Shown: positions 25,519-36,500, numbered from the stretch's first letter. The stretch: 64,000 bases of DNA from Flavobacterium sp. MC2016-06 (GCF_009711165.2 NZ_WMID02000006.1:1-64000); one strand, 5' to 3'. Made by a program: numbers and translations. Notes: a model not told the origin generated them from the letters alone.

Positions 25519-25752
25519 ATGGAAAGCTTTAAAACGATTGCCATATTCAATTACGATTACGAAATCGTAATTCTAAAACACTTATTAGAGCAAGAAGAGA
25601 TTCCTTATTTTTTTGAAAACGAAATAACCTTATCTGTCGTTCCTTTCTATTCTGCACCGCTCGGTGGCATTAAACTTAAAGTACATCCAAACGATTTTGA
25701 ACAAGTTCAAGAAATTCTCGACAATCTCAATAATCCGCTCAGAATCGTTTAA
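25519..25752 (+). CDS. DUF2007-domain small protein
   Basis: This 77-residue protein fits the DUF2007 (putative signal transducing protein) family. The start MESFKTIAIFNYDYEIVILK and the helix LKHLLEQEEIPYFFEN are family features. The second half (LGGIKLKVHPNDFEQVQEIL) has the ferredoxin-like beta-alpha ending. Members are GlnB-like folds of unknown partner. It stands alone and directly precedes the noncoding boundary region. Confidence 0.85.
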   Translation: MESFKTIAIFNYDYEIVILKHLLEQEEIPYFFENEITLSVVPFYSAPLGGIKLKVHPNDFEQVQEILDNLNNPLRIV

Positions 25753-26380
25753 ATCAAATCTAAAATTCAATTTCAATTTTTTTTTTTGCTTTTCAACTTT
25801 AATAGTTTTCAACATATATTAAATACAACAAAAAAAGAATTTTAAATTTAATTAAATTTTGTTGGTTATTATAGTGTGTTAATATGTCATATAAATTTAT
25901 TTTTAAAAGTATTGAAATGAAGTTTCTCTTAGTTATATAGAGTTATCAACATACTTATATTTAGTTAATCAATTAATTTATAAGACTTTTTGTATTTTAA
26001 TTAACAACGGTTAACAACCAAAAATAGATTCATTTTGTAGATAAGTTCATATGTTGATATTTGTTGAAAATGGCATTTTTGATATTGATAACTTTTCTAA
26101 AAATTCCTCAAACTTTGTTAGGTTATTTCATTCCAGTTTTGGATTAGGTTTTTTTTTGACACAACCAAAAAAAACTTCTAATTTTCTATCTTAACTTATT
26201 AACAAATAATGTTAACTTAAAGTTAACTGAATATCAACGATTTAGGTTTTGGTATTAACAATTTAAAATTTTAACAAAAACATTGTTTATTATTAATTGA
26301 TAATCAGCTTCTTATGAACATATCAAAATTGTTAATAACGTTAACATTTTGAAAGTAAGAAAGTTGTAAAATCAGGTTTT

Positions 26381-26487
26381 CTGCCACGAATTTCGCGAAT
26401 TTTCACGAATTATTATTTAATTATTTTAAAGCTGTGTTATAAAAGTTAACAGAGAAGAAATTTGTGAAAATTAGTGAAATTCGTGGC
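26381..26487. repeat. Imperfect inverted repeat CCACGAATTTCGCGAATTTTC
   Basis: The left arm (26381-26411: CTGCCACGAATTTCGCGAAT and on) and the right arm (26457-26487) are complementary at about 27 of 31 positions. They enclose about 45 bp. The right arm ends 19 bp before the rpiB -7 element. The CACGAATT motif repeats inside each arm. This family of repeats is common in Flavobacterium intergenic DNA. Confidence 0.75.
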
Positions 26488-26505
26488 AACCATTTATTAA
26501 TTAAG

Positions 26506-26513
26506 TAAATTTG
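26506..26513 (+). promoter_or_regulatory. rpiB -7 element
   Basis: TAAATTTG matches TAnnTTTG, 26 nt before the rpiB ATG. No clear -33 TTTG is seen, as the inverted repeat occupies that place. Confidence 0.6.
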
Positions 26514-26539
26514 CAGAACACAACTTAATAGTAATAAAA

Positions 26540-26971
26540 ATGAAAATTTCGATAGGAAACGATCACGCAGGACCAGATTATAAAAAAGCAATTGTTGCAA
26601 TGTTAGAGGCAAAAGGTTATGAAGTAACAAATTACGGAACAGATTCTGAAGCTTCTGTAGATTATCCAGATTTTGGGCATCCGGTTGCGAATGATGTATC
26701 TGAAGGAAAAGCTGATTTTGGAATTGTAATCTGCGGCAGTGGAAATGGAATTGCAATGACTGTTAATAAACATCCAAAAGTAAGAGCAGGTTTATGCTGG
26801 ACAAAAGAAATTGCTTATTTAGTTCGTTTGCACAATGATGCAAATATTATTAGCATTCCGGCGCGTTTCACCTCTATTCCTCAAGCAGTAGAAATGGTTG
26901 AAACGTTTTTAGAAACTGCTTTTGAAGGTGGAAGACACCAAAATAGAGTAAACAAAATTGCTTGCTCATAA
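26540..26971 (+). CDS. rpiB: Ribose-5-phosphate isomerase B
   Basis: RpiB interconverts ribose-5-phosphate and ribulose-5-phosphate in the pentose phosphate pathway. The 143-residue length is standard. MKISIGNDHAGPDYKKAI (start) and FGIVICGSGNGIAMTVNK (about 66-83, holding the catalytic Cys and phosphate-binding Gly residues) are clear. The C-terminal FEGGRHQNRVNKI is also a family mark. It is monocistronic, with its own promoter and terminator, and is the first plus-strand gene after the origin candidate. Confidence 0.97.
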   Translation: MKISIGNDHAGPDYKKAIVAMLEAKGYEVTNYGTDSEASVDYPDFGHPVANDVSEGKADFGIVICGSGNGIAMTVNKHPKVRAGLCWTKEIAYLVRLHNDANIISIPARFTSIPQAVEMVETFLETAFEGGRHQNRVNKIACS

Positions 26972-26990
26972 AAAAGTCAAAAAAAAATCG

Positions 26991-27053
26991 GGTGCTTCGC
27001 ACCAAAGTAATAACAAGCCGGGCGGATTTTTAAAATTCACCCGGATTTTTTAT
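26991..27053 (+). terminator. rpiB terminator region
   Basis: A small hairpin GGTGC-TTC-GCACC (26991-27003) is followed by a stem CCGGGCG/CACCCGG with one mismatch (27018-27043) and a T-run. Confidence 0.6.
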
Positions 27054-27114
27054 TTAAATATCTTAAATACAGTTGAATGAAATCTATTTTTATAGTTATC
27101 AACAATGTTAATAT

Positions 27115-27384
27115 CTATATTTTACCAGTTAAATAGAGGTAAACTAATACAAGCTGTAGTAAAAGAATTATCGAAAATTTTACAATAAAAGATATTTTAC
27201 TCGTTTTATGTCTAAATAAAAACATTGCAAACAATAGCCCGATTGTTCCTCCTATTGCTTCAAGTGTAAAAAGTGTATTTTCGGGGATTCTGCGTTTATT
27301 TTTAACCGCAAAATATTTATCAAATCCAGCTATAATAAAGGTGGCAGAATTTATAATTAAAAAATAGAGTAATAAAACATTCAT
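27115..27384 (-). CDS. DUF1294 membrane protein
   Basis: This 89-residue protein has three hydrophobic segments. The FDKYFAVKNKRRIPENTL motif (about 21-38) marks the DUF1294 family. Many relatives are fused to a cold-shock domain; this one is the stand-alone form. Function is unknown. Confidence 0.85.
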   Translation of the reverse strand: MNVLLLYFLIINSATFIIAGFDKYFAVKNKRRIPENTLFTLEAIGGTIGLLFAMFLFRHKTSKISFIVKFSIILLLQLVLVYLYLTGKI

Positions 27385-27581
27385 TGGCTTAAAATTAAAA
27401 ACAAAGATATTATTTTAGCCAATTGTAAGACTTCATCAATAAAAATAATATAAAACATAAGTCTTCCTGATGCAGAAGTGAAGTTTAAGTACACTCTTTA
27501 AAGGTTCTTTTATGGTTATTTATTTCAGTAAAAGTCTATTTTACCAAAATTAACACGTCAATTAGTATAGAATAAAATTAC

Positions 27582-29450
27582 ATGAAGAAAATTTTTTATC
27601 TGGCATTTTTCTCGTTTCATTTTTTAACTGCACAAGAAAAATCTAAAGTACTTTACAGAAATGAAACAGTGTATTTAACCAATAAAAATGCATTAGAAAT
27701 AGAATCTTTTATTGAAGAGCAAAGAGAAATTGCAAAAAGTAAAAATGTAGAGGATTATTCTATAAATATACCCTACGACAATTTTAGCGAAATTTCTAAT
27801 ATTAAAGGAACCGCAATAAATCCAGTTACAAACAAAAAAAACAAGTTATCACAGTACGAAATCAGTACCAATGAATTAAAACGGAATGATGTATTTTATA
27901 GTGATAACAAATACAAACACTTTGGTTTTAGCTCTGTAGTTGATAAATCTAAAGTTGAATATTCTTATAAGGTTAAACAAAACGAACCAAGATTATTGTC
28001 TTATTTTTCTTTTCAGCATGAATTACAAACTGTTACTTCAAAATTTGAAATAAAGGCCGATCCATCTATAGAAATAGGTTATAAACTTTTTGGAGAACAT
28101 CAAGACAAAATTATTTTTTCGAAAACAAAAGAAGGAAACGTTGATGTTTATACTTGGAAAATTGCAGATATGCCTGCTTTTGAAGAAGAAAACAGAGCGC
28201 CAAATTTCACTTATTTTTTACCGCATATTGTTTATTATATTAAAAGTTATACCAAAGAAAATCAAAAGGAAGAATTATTTCCAGATGTAAAAGGCCTTTA
28301 TAAATGGTATTATTCTTTGGTAAAAGACGTCAACAAATTAGATCAAACCCTAATAAAAAATAAAGTTTTAGAATTAATCAAAGACAAAACAAATACCAAA
28401 GACAAAGCAAAAGAAATTTACAATTGGGTTCAGCAAAACATCGATTATGTCGCTTTTGAATACGAAATGGGAGGATTTATTCCACGTGATGCGGTTTCTG
28501 TTTTTGATAAAAAATATGGCGATTGTAAAGATATTTCGAACTTATTAAATGAAATGTTTAAAGCTGCTGGAATAGAATCTAATTTAGTTTGGATTGGAAC
28601 TAGAGATAAACCTTATACTTTTGAAGAAGTTCCTACGCCATTATCAAGTAACCACATGATTACGGCTGTAAAAATTGATAAGCAAAGATATTTTGTAGAC
28701 GGAACAGATTCTTTTTGTTCGTTTGGATTTCCGTCAGCTATGACTCAAGGAAAGGAAGGTCTTATTGGAATATCAGAAAATGAATTTGTTATAGAAAAAG
28801 TTCCTGTTGTTGATAAAAATGATAATAAATTGAAAATGGAACTGAAATTAAAAATAGAAGATAATGCTGTTACTGGTACCTCAAAAATGTTTTTGTCAGG
28901 TTATCAGAAAAGTGATTTTTTGAATATTTTATCGGGTAATAAACAAAAGGAAGATGAAATTTTGAAAAGTGGAATGTCACGTTATAATGAAAAAATAGAA
29001 ATTGAAAAGGTTGAAGTAGAGAAGAATGAATACGAAAACAAAGACGCAGCGCTGTCGTACAAATTTAAACTAGACGGCTGGGTAAAGAAAATTGGAGAAA
29101 AAATTATTGTAAAACCAATTTTATTATCGCCTTTTAAAGAATATATAATCGATTTAAAAGAAAGAAAACTGCCAATAGAAAATGATTCTCAATTTACAGA
29201 TGAGTTTACTTATATGTACGAAATACCAGAAAATTATCAGCTGGAATTTGTTCCGGAAAACAGTAAAAAAGAAAATGAAAATTTAAGCTATGAAATTGTC
29301 TATAAAAAAGACAAGAAAAACTTAACCATATCTCAAAAAATCACTCTAAAAAAACTGCTTATCGAGACCAGCCAATTTGAAAACTGGAATGCAGTCACAA
29401 ACGAATTGACCCAACAATACAACCAATCTATAATCTTAACCAAAAAATAA
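27582..29450 (+). CDS. DUF3857/transglutaminase-like secreted protein
   Basis: This 622-residue protein starts with a signal peptide (MKKIFYLAFFSFHFLTAQ). The N-terminal DUF3857 beta-domain is followed by a transglutaminase-like domain. Its catalytic Cys is in KKYGDCKDISNLLNEMF (about 310-326), its His in SSNHMITAVKI and its Asp in RYFVDGTDSF, so the triad looks complete. A C-terminal beta region follows. Such pairs are common in Bacteroidota, and substrates are unknown. It overlaps the next gene by one base (TAATG), indicating translation coupling. Confidence 0.9.
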   Translation: MKKIFYLAFFSFHFLTAQEKSKVLYRNETVYLTNKNALEIESFIEEQREIAKSKNVEDYSINIPYDNFSEISNIKGTAINPVTNKKNKLSQYEISTNELKRNDVFYSDNKYKHFGFSSVVDKSKVEYSYKVKQNEPRLLSYFSFQHELQTVTSKFEIKADPSIEIGYKLFGEHQDKIIFSKTKEGNVDVYTWKIADMPAFEEENRAPNFTYFLPHIVYYIKSYTKENQKEELFPDVKGLYKWYYSLVKDVNKLDQTLIKNKVLELIKDKTNTKDKAKEIYNWVQQNIDYVAFEYEMGGFIPRDAVSVFDKKYGDCKDISNLLNEMFKAAGIESNLVWIGTRDKPYTFEEVPTPLSSNHMITAVKIDKQRYFVDGTDSFCSFGFPSAMTQGKEGLIGISENEFVIEKVPVVDKNDNKLKMELKLKIEDNAVTGTSKMFLSGYQKSDFLNILSGNKQKEDEILKSGMSRYNEKIEIEKVEVEKNEYENKDAALSYKFKLDGWVKKIGEKIIVKPILLSPFKEYIIDLKERKLPIENDSQFTDEFTYMYEIPENYQLEFVPENSKKENENLSYEIVYKKDKKNLTISQKITLKKLLIETSQFENWNAVTNELTQQYNQSIILTKK

Positions 29451-31369
29451 TGAAAAAATTAGTATTGATACTACTGTTTCCTTTTTTTGTAAATGTACAC
29501 GCGCAAGAAATAAAAAGCTACACTTGGGATGCTGTTCCAAATTTTCAGAAAATTCCAGAAGAATATAAAAAATTACCCGCAATTGTTTTGTTTGATAAAA
29601 GATGGGTTCATACAAGAATTAACACCAATATGTATGGTTTTGCAAAATTTAAGATGGAACATTTTGCGGTTAAAATAAACGAAACATCAGAAATTACGAA
29701 GTATAATAAAGTTACCGCAGACGATAACAACACAATTCGTGATACTAAAGATTTTCATGCAAGAGTTATTAAACCAAATGGCGATGTAAGAGTTTTATCT
29801 GAAACGCAAATTGTAAATTCGGATGTAAAAAACGTAAAATCAACAGTTTTTGAAGGCGTAGAAAAAGGAGATATTTTAGAATATTATTTTATTGTAAAAG
29901 AAAATCCAACATCAAATGGTTTAGAAATTTACCAAAAAGATGCTCCAGTTCTTCATGCTGAATTTACACTGACAGATTCTGGCAGTGCAGCATCTAAAGT
30001 TTTTGCTTCTCCAGAATTTCAGGATAATCACATCAAAAACAAAGAATTCTTTACCGCAGATAATATTCAGCCAATAGTAGAAGAAAGGAGTTCTAAGAAA
30101 TTTAAAAATCTGGTTAAAGTATTTTATTTAATTACAGGTACATCTCAAGGAATGGCCGCAAGACAGTGGAATCCGTTTTTTAAAGAATATATAAAATTTA
30201 GACCCTACAGTTTTTCTAACGGAGATATTAAAAAACTTATTGAAAAGTTAGATTTAAAAGATAAATCGACAGATGAAAAAATAATTATTCTTGACGAATA
30301 TATTAAAACTCATTATGAATTGTATTCGAAAGGAGAATCTCTTGCACGCGATTTTAAACTTCTGGACGGAAAAGGAAAAATGAGACCTGAGGATTTTATG
30401 TATTTATATAAATATGCTCTTGAAACACTAAAAATTCCTCATGAAATTATTGCAAATGAAGATCGATTTTTAGGCGAATTAGACGATGAATTGATGACTT
30501 TTTATGAGTTTACAGACTTTAATTATTACATTAGAGAAACTAATAAATATATTTTTCCAAATTCAGCATACAGCCCTTATGGCAATCCGTCGTATGAATT
30601 TCAAGATACAAAAGCAAAAGGATATAATTCGGCTAAAAAGGAAAGTACAACTATTTTTATTCCCGTAATTTCATCAGATTTTACAAAAAATGATACAGAA
30701 TCTATCGTAACTTTAAATGCCGATTTATCAAAAGTAACTATAGAAAAAAAGATATCAAATACAGGTTACCCAGCACAAATAATGAGATATTCTTATAATG
30801 ATTTAGCCAATAACGAAGAAAAGAAAGATCTTTTAGACTTGGTTAAAAGCATTTCAATGGATGGTATCGAGGTAAAATTGTTAGAGCATACAGTAGAAAA
30901 TTTAGAGTTTAAAAATAATTATACCAATGCACCGTTTATTATTAATTCAAAAGTAGAATCGGTAGAATCATTTATAGAAAAAGCTGGAAATCTATTAATG
31001 GTTAATCTTGGAAAAGTAATTGGAAGCCAAAATAATCTCTATCAAGAAAATACTAGAAAAACAGATATCGATTTGAAGTATGCAACAGAATATCATAACA
31101 AAATAATCTTTAATATTCCGAAAGGATATCAGGTAGATCATTACGAAGATTTAGTTATTGATAAAGTAATGAAGTACGATGAAAGCAAAAATTGTTCATT
31201 TAAATCTACCGTTAAAATAGTTGACAATCAGGTTATAATTACGATTGATGAAAAGTACAAATCAATAAATTATCCAAAAGAACTTTATCAAGAATACAGA
31301 AAAGTTTATAATGCATCGGCAGATTTTAATAAAGCAAGCATAGTGTTAAAGCCAATTAAGAAAAAATAA
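29450..31369 (+). CDS. DUF3857-family secreted protein, transglutaminase site lost
   Basis: This 639-residue protein is paralogous to the preceding gene: it has a signal peptide (MKKLVLILLFPFFVNVHAQ) and a DUF3857-type N-terminal domain. Where the neighbour has GDCKDISNLL the equivalent helix reads GKMRPEDFMYLYKYALETL, with no Cys, and neither the His nor the Asp partner is found. It is likely a structural partner or binding protein rather than an enzyme. It ends 1 nt before tex, so the three genes form a unit. Confidence 0.85.
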   Translation: MKKLVLILLFPFFVNVHAQEIKSYTWDAVPNFQKIPEEYKKLPAIVLFDKRWVHTRINTNMYGFAKFKMEHFAVKINETSEITKYNKVTADDNNTIRDTKDFHARVIKPNGDVRVLSETQIVNSDVKNVKSTVFEGVEKGDILEYYFIVKENPTSNGLEIYQKDAPVLHAEFTLTDSGSAASKVFASPEFQDNHIKNKEFFTADNIQPIVEERSSKKFKNLVKVFYLITGTSQGMAARQWNPFFKEYIKFRPYSFSNGDIKKLIEKLDLKDKSTDEKIIILDEYIKTHYELYSKGESLARDFKLLDGKGKMRPEDFMYLYKYALETLKIPHEIIANEDRFLGELDDELMTFYEFTDFNYYIRETNKYIFPNSAYSPYGNPSYEFQDTKAKGYNSAKKESTTIFIPVISSDFTKNDTESIVTLNADLSKVTIEKKISNTGYPAQIMRYSYNDLANNEEKKDLLDLVKSISMDGIEVKLLEHTVENLEFKNNYTNAPFIINSKVESVESFIEKAGNLLMVNLGKVIGSQNNLYQENTRKTDIDLKYATEYHNKIIFNIPKGYQVDHYEDLVIDKVMKYDESKNCSFKSTVKIVDNQVIITIDEKYKSINYPKELYQEYRKVYNASADFNKASIVLKPIKKK

Positions 31370-31370
31370 A

Positions 31371-33494
31371 ATGACTAATATTCAATTCATTGCCAAGTCT
31401 GTTCCAACAGCAGCGATTAACATTCAAAACACAGTAAAACTACTAGAGGAAGACTGTACAATTCCGTTTATCTCTCGTTACCGAAAAGATACAACCGGAA
31501 ATCTAGATGAAGTTCAGATCGAACAGATTGCAAAACTTCAAAAAGAATACGAAACGATTGTAAAACGTAAAGAAGCGGTTCTAAAATCTATTGAAGAACA
31601 AAAAGCACTTACGCCAGATTTGAAGCAAAAAATTGAACAAAGTTTTGATTTACAAGAAATTGAAGATTTTTACCTTCCATATAAAAAGAAGAAAAAAACC
31701 AAAGCCGATGTTGCCCGCGAATTTGGTTTAGAGCCTTTGGCAAAAATTATAATGTCTGAAAATGATGTTGATGTTGATTTTATTTCGACGCAATACATTA
31801 ATGAAAATGTAATTAATGAAGAAGCAGCAATGCAAGGCGCAAGAGATATTGTTGCCGAATGGATTAACGAAAATATATACGTTCGTAAGCAACTAAGAAG
31901 ATTGTACCAGCGAAAAGCGACAATTGGAACTAAAGTTGTAAAAAAGAAAGCAGAAGAAGAAGGAGCGCAAAAATTCAGTCAGTATTTTGATTGGGATGAA
32001 AATTTGACAAAAGCGCCTTCGCATCGATTATTAGCAATGCTTCGTGCAGAAAACGAAGGTTATGTAAAAATGAAAGTTGATGTTGATATTGACGATGCTT
32101 ACGATGTTATTGATGAAATAATTATCAAGAAACAAAATAGTACAACGGCACATTTACAATTGGCAATTGAGGATAGTTATAAACGTTTATTGAATCCAGC
32201 GATTGGAAATGAAACATTGCAGGAAGCAAAAGCAAAAGCAGATGCTAATTCTATTCAGGTTTTTGCTAATAATTTAGGACAGTTATTATTAGCGCCGCCG
32301 TTGGGAGAAAAACGAATTTTGGCAATCGATCCTGGTTTTAGAAGTGGTTGTAAAGTAGTTTGTCTGGACGAAAAAGGAGATTTATTATACAACGAAACGA
32401 TATATCCGCACGCGCCTCAAAACGAAGAAGCAATGGCGATAAAAAAAATCCGTTCGATGGTAAACGCGTATCAAATTGATGCTATTTCTATCGGAAACGG
32501 AACGGCTTCTAGAGAAACAGAATTTTTCATCAAAAAAATCGCGTTCGACAAACCGCTGCAAGTTTTTATAGTTTCAGAAGCTGGAGCTTCGGTATATTCG
32601 GCATCAAAAATTGCGCGTGAAGAATTTCCAAATTACGATGTAACGGTTCGTGGTTCGGTTTCTATCGGAAGACGACTTTCAGATCCTTTGGCCGAATTGG
32701 TAAAAATTGACCCGAAAGCAATTGGAGTTGGACAATATCAACATGATGTTGATCAAACGAAACTTAAAGAAGAATTAGATAATACCGTAATTCGCTGCGT
32801 GAACTCGGTTGGAATTAATATCAACACGGCGAGTAAACATTTACTAAGTTATGTGAGTGGAATCGGTGAGAAATTGGCCGAAAACATTGTACAATATCGT
32901 TCTGAAAATGGTCCGTTTGAAGATAGAAAACAACTTAAAAAAGTGCCAAGATTAGGCGATAAAGCCTATCAGCAAGGCGCGGCTTTTATTCGAATTTCGA
33001 ATGCTAAAAATCCGTTAGATAATTCTGCAGTGCATCCAGAAGCATATCCGGTTGTAGAGAAAATGGCAAAAGATTTGAATCTTTCGGTAAACGACTTAAT
33101 TGCAAATAAAGAGAAAACAGCCTTAATTAAGGCCGAAAAGTATATTACTCCTGAAATTGGTTTACTTACACTAAAAGACATCATTAAAGAGCTTGAAAAA
33201 CCCGGATTAGACCCGAGAAAGTCGGCGAAGGTTTTTGAATTTGATGCAAATGTAAAATCGATTAAAGATTTGAGAACCGGAATGATTCTTCCAGGAATTG
33301 TTAATAACATTACCAACTTTGGCTGTTTTGTTGATATAGGAATCAAAGAAAGCGGATTGGTTCACATTTCGCAGTTAAAAGCTGGTTTTGTAAGCGATGT
33401 AAACGAAGTGGTAAAATTACATCAGCATGTTGATGTAAAGGTTACTGAGGTTGATGAAGATAGGAAGAGAATTCAGCTTACGATGGTTTTATAA
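31371..33494 (+). CDS. tex: Tex-family RNA-binding transcription accessory protein
   Basis: This 707-residue Tex protein begins with the helical region (KLLEEDCTIPFISRYRKDTTGNLDE-like, residues 24-48). The YqgF-like nuclease-fold domain follows (RILAIDPGFRSGCKVVCLDE, about 317-336). Helix-hairpin-helix pairs are near 495-540 (LSYVSGIGEKLAENIVQYR). The C-terminal S1 domain (GMILPGIVNNITNFGCFVDIG, about 641-661) is complete. Tex binds nucleic acid and influences transcription or RNA turnover. The gene is at the end of the DUF3857 unit and is followed by a strong terminator. Confidence 0.95.
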   Translation: MTNIQFIAKSVPTAAINIQNTVKLLEEDCTIPFISRYRKDTTGNLDEVQIEQIAKLQKEYETIVKRKEAVLKSIEEQKALTPDLKQKIEQSFDLQEIEDFYLPYKKKKKTKADVAREFGLEPLAKIIMSENDVDVDFISTQYINENVINEEAAMQGARDIVAEWINENIYVRKQLRRLYQRKATIGTKVVKKKAEEEGAQKFSQYFDWDENLTKAPSHRLLAMLRAENEGYVKMKVDVDIDDAYDVIDEIIIKKQNSTTAHLQLAIEDSYKRLLNPAIGNETLQEAKAKADANSIQVFANNLGQLLLAPPLGEKRILAIDPGFRSGCKVVCLDEKGDLLYNETIYPHAPQNEEAMAIKKIRSMVNAYQIDAISIGNGTASRETEFFIKKIAFDKPLQVFIVSEAGASVYSASKIAREEFPNYDVTVRGSVSIGRRLSDPLAELVKIDPKAIGVGQYQHDVDQTKLKEELDNTVIRCVNSVGININTASKHLLSYVSGIGEKLAENIVQYRSENGPFEDRKQLKKVPRLGDKAYQQGAAFIRISNAKNPLDNSAVHPEAYPVVEKMAKDLNLSVNDLIANKEKTALIKAEKYITPEIGLLTLKDIIKELEKPGLDPRKSAKVFEFDANVKSIKDLRTGMILPGIVNNITNFGCFVDIGIKESGLVHISQLKAGFVSDVNEVVKLHQHVDVKVTEVDEDRKRIQLTMVL

Positions 33495-33514
33495 AATCTA
33501 ACTATTGATTAAAC

Positions 33515-33544
33515 AAAAAAGTCCCGAAATTTCGGGACTTTTTT
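33515..33544. terminator. Bidirectional terminator between tex and the delta-60 gene
   Basis: AAAAAAGTCCCGAAA and TTTCGGGACTTTTTT form a perfect 15-bp palindrome with no loop bases left over. It ends transcription of tex and, on the other strand, of the delta-60 protein gene. Confidence 0.9.
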
Positions 33545-33560
33545 GTTTACTATCTGATAA

Positions 33561-36500
33561 CTATTTTTTAATTACTTTTTTGATAGTTTTTCTTGTTTCA
33601 TTTGAAATTTCAAACATATACACACCAACTGATAAATGGGAAATATTAATTGTATTTGTGCCATCTTTTAACTCTTTTGAAAGTACAGAATGACCATTTA
33701 TATCAAAGATTTTCAGTTTTGCATTGTCTGCAGAGTTAATTTCAATTGTAACAAAATCTTTAGAAGGATTTGGATATAATTTTAGAGAATTTTCTAAATC
33801 GAAATCTTTTGTTCCAAGAGTTTTTACTTCATAGCAAGTACTTGTTACAGAACAGCCATTTTTAGTAACTTCTACAGCGTAACTTCCAATTTTAGTAGGA
33901 GTAAAAGAAATTTTATTTTCGTTTGGAATTTCTATTAATAAACCATTATCACATTTAAACCATTTATATGTCGCTTCAGTTTCAGCAGCCGTTAAAATTC
34001 CTGCATTATTGGTAACCTTTACATCAAGGCCTATAACAGTAACAATTTGTGTCGCTGTTGCAATATTATCACTAGCATCCTTAACTGTCCACTTTACTGT
34101 TGTATTTCCTATTGGAAAAGCTATTGGAGCATCATTTGTAACAGAAACAACCGTACAATTGTCTGCCGTTATTGGATTTCCTAACGCAACTCCTGTTGCT
34201 TCGCAACCTAAGTTTGCATTAACAGAAATATTTAAAGGAGCAGTTATTGAAGGATTTTGTGTATCTGCAATTGTAGTTATGTTGAAATTCTCTGTTATTG
34301 TTGCTAAATCAGCATCAGTAACAGTACAAGAATAATTACCAGCAGCTAATCCTGTAATTTCAGTAGTTTTTGCTCCATTCGACCAAAGATAGGTGTAAGG
34401 AGCTTTTCCTCCATATACTGCTACTGTAGCAGCACCATTAGAACCAGCACAAGTTACATGAGTTGGTGTAATTGTAGGTACAATTGGTGTTGCAATATAA
34501 GTACCTTGTAAACGAACTAAATAAGCGGATTTGTTATCTCCCTGATATGTTGTAAAGTTACCACCCACCATTATTTGACCATCATTTTGAAAAAGAACAG
34601 AAAAAACAGGATTATTAAACCCGGCTCCGATATTAAATGTAGTATCCCTGCTTCCATCAGAATTTAAACGACTTAGATGATTTTGAGTGACACCATTATA
34701 AGATGTAAAAAAACCTCCAACAATTAACTGGCCATTTGGTTGAATAGCGATACTTTGAATACCACTGCTAAATCCAGTTCCTGATACTCCGCTTCCAATA
34801 TTAAAAGTACTATCCTTACTTCCATTAGTATTTAAGCGGACTAAATGAAATTGACCATATCCCTGAAATATATAAAAATCACCGCCAACAAATATTTTAC
34901 CATCAGGTTGCAAAGCAATAACTTGAACACCACTATTAAATCCGCTTTTTATATCAAATGAAGTATCCTTATTTCCATCAGGATTTAAACGAACTAAACC
35001 TTTTTGACTACTTCCCCGATAAGTAGTAAAATTTCCACCAACTATTATTTTTCCATCTTCCTGAATTGATAAAGCTTCAACAGAACCATTGTTAAATGCA
35101 TTTCCAACATCAAAAGTAGTGTCTTTACTGCCATCACCATTCAATCGAATTAAACATTTTTGAGGAATTCCCTGATATGTACTAAAAAATCCACCAGCTA
35201 TTATTTTTCCATCAGATTGCAATGCTAGTGATTGTATAGGATTATCAAATCCATTTCCAATTTCAAAAGTATTATCTTTACTTCCATCAGAGTTTAAACG
35301 GATTAAACTTTTTTGAGAAATTCCATTATAAGTCTTAAAACTCCCACCTACAACTATTTTTCCATCAGGCTGTTGTAATATTGATTCAACAGTACCATCA
35401 AATCCATCTCCAATTTCGAATGTATTGTCTTTATTTCCATCAGGATTTAGACGCATTATATGATTTTGTAAACTTTCTTTATAAGTTATAAAATCACCTC
35501 CTATAAGTATTTTTTCGTCAGATTGTTTATGCATACATCGAACATAATAGTTTAACCCTGTTCCTATGCTAAATGAGCGATTTTTAGTTCCATCATTTTT
35601 TAGACCAACTAAATAATTTTGATTAATGCCTTGAAAGGTATCAAAACGCCCCCCTAAAATTAAATTCCCATCTATTTCTTTTGCCGTAAGGATCGCATCG
35701 TTAAATCCAGTTCCTATTGCAAGTGACTCATCTGCACTTCCATCAGAATTTAAGCGCATAAAATGATTTTGAATGGTTCCTTTAAAGGAAGTAAAATCGC
35801 CCCCTATGAGTATTTTTCCATCGGATTGTAGTGTGATAGAATTTACATTATTATTAAATCCGGTTCCAATATCAAAAGTTGTGTCCTTAGTTCCGTCTGT
35901 ATTTAAGCGAATTAAATGATTTTGATCAATTCCCTTGTAGGTATTAAAATAACCACCAACAAGTAATTTATTGTCAGGTTGAATAACTACAGACGTAACA
36001 CCATTATTATTAAAACCACGATTTTCTACTGAAAAAGTGATATCTCTGGTTCCATCCGTATTTAAACGTAGCAATCCAGGGTGAATACTTCCTTTATATT
36101 TATAAAATTCTCCACCAACCAATATTTTTCCATTAGTTTGAACGACTATAGATGTTACATAGGAATCAAACCCAGTTCCTATATCAAATGATTCATCTTT
36201 ACTGCCATCTGCATTTAAACGAATCAGTCTGTTTTGGGTAATCTCTTTGAATTTGTTAAAAAAACCACCCACAATTATTTTCCCATCTTCCTGTAAGGCA
36301 ATAGCCTGAACTCCTTCATTAAATCCTGTTCCTATATCAAAAGTCGTATCTTTACTTCCATCACTATTCAAACGTATTAATCTGTTTTGAGTTGTACCCT
36401 TGTAATTAGTAAAGTTTCCGGCAACTAATATTTTTCCATCTGGCTGAAGAACCACAGAATAAATATATCCAAAATTATTTCCTACATTAAATGAATGGTC

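Larger units (their letters stand above)
25753..26539. other. AT-rich noncoding region, candidate oriC
   Basis: No gene is visible. DnaA-box-like 9-mers include TTATCAACA (25943-25951), ATATCAACA on the reverse strand (26052-26060), TTTTCAACA (25806-25814) and TTATTAACA (26196-26204). GTTAAC occurs several times between 25999 and 26450. Gene orientation flips from mostly minus to mostly plus around this stretch. No box is a perfect TTATCCACA. The origin call is an inference from position, composition and strand bias. Confidence 0.45.
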
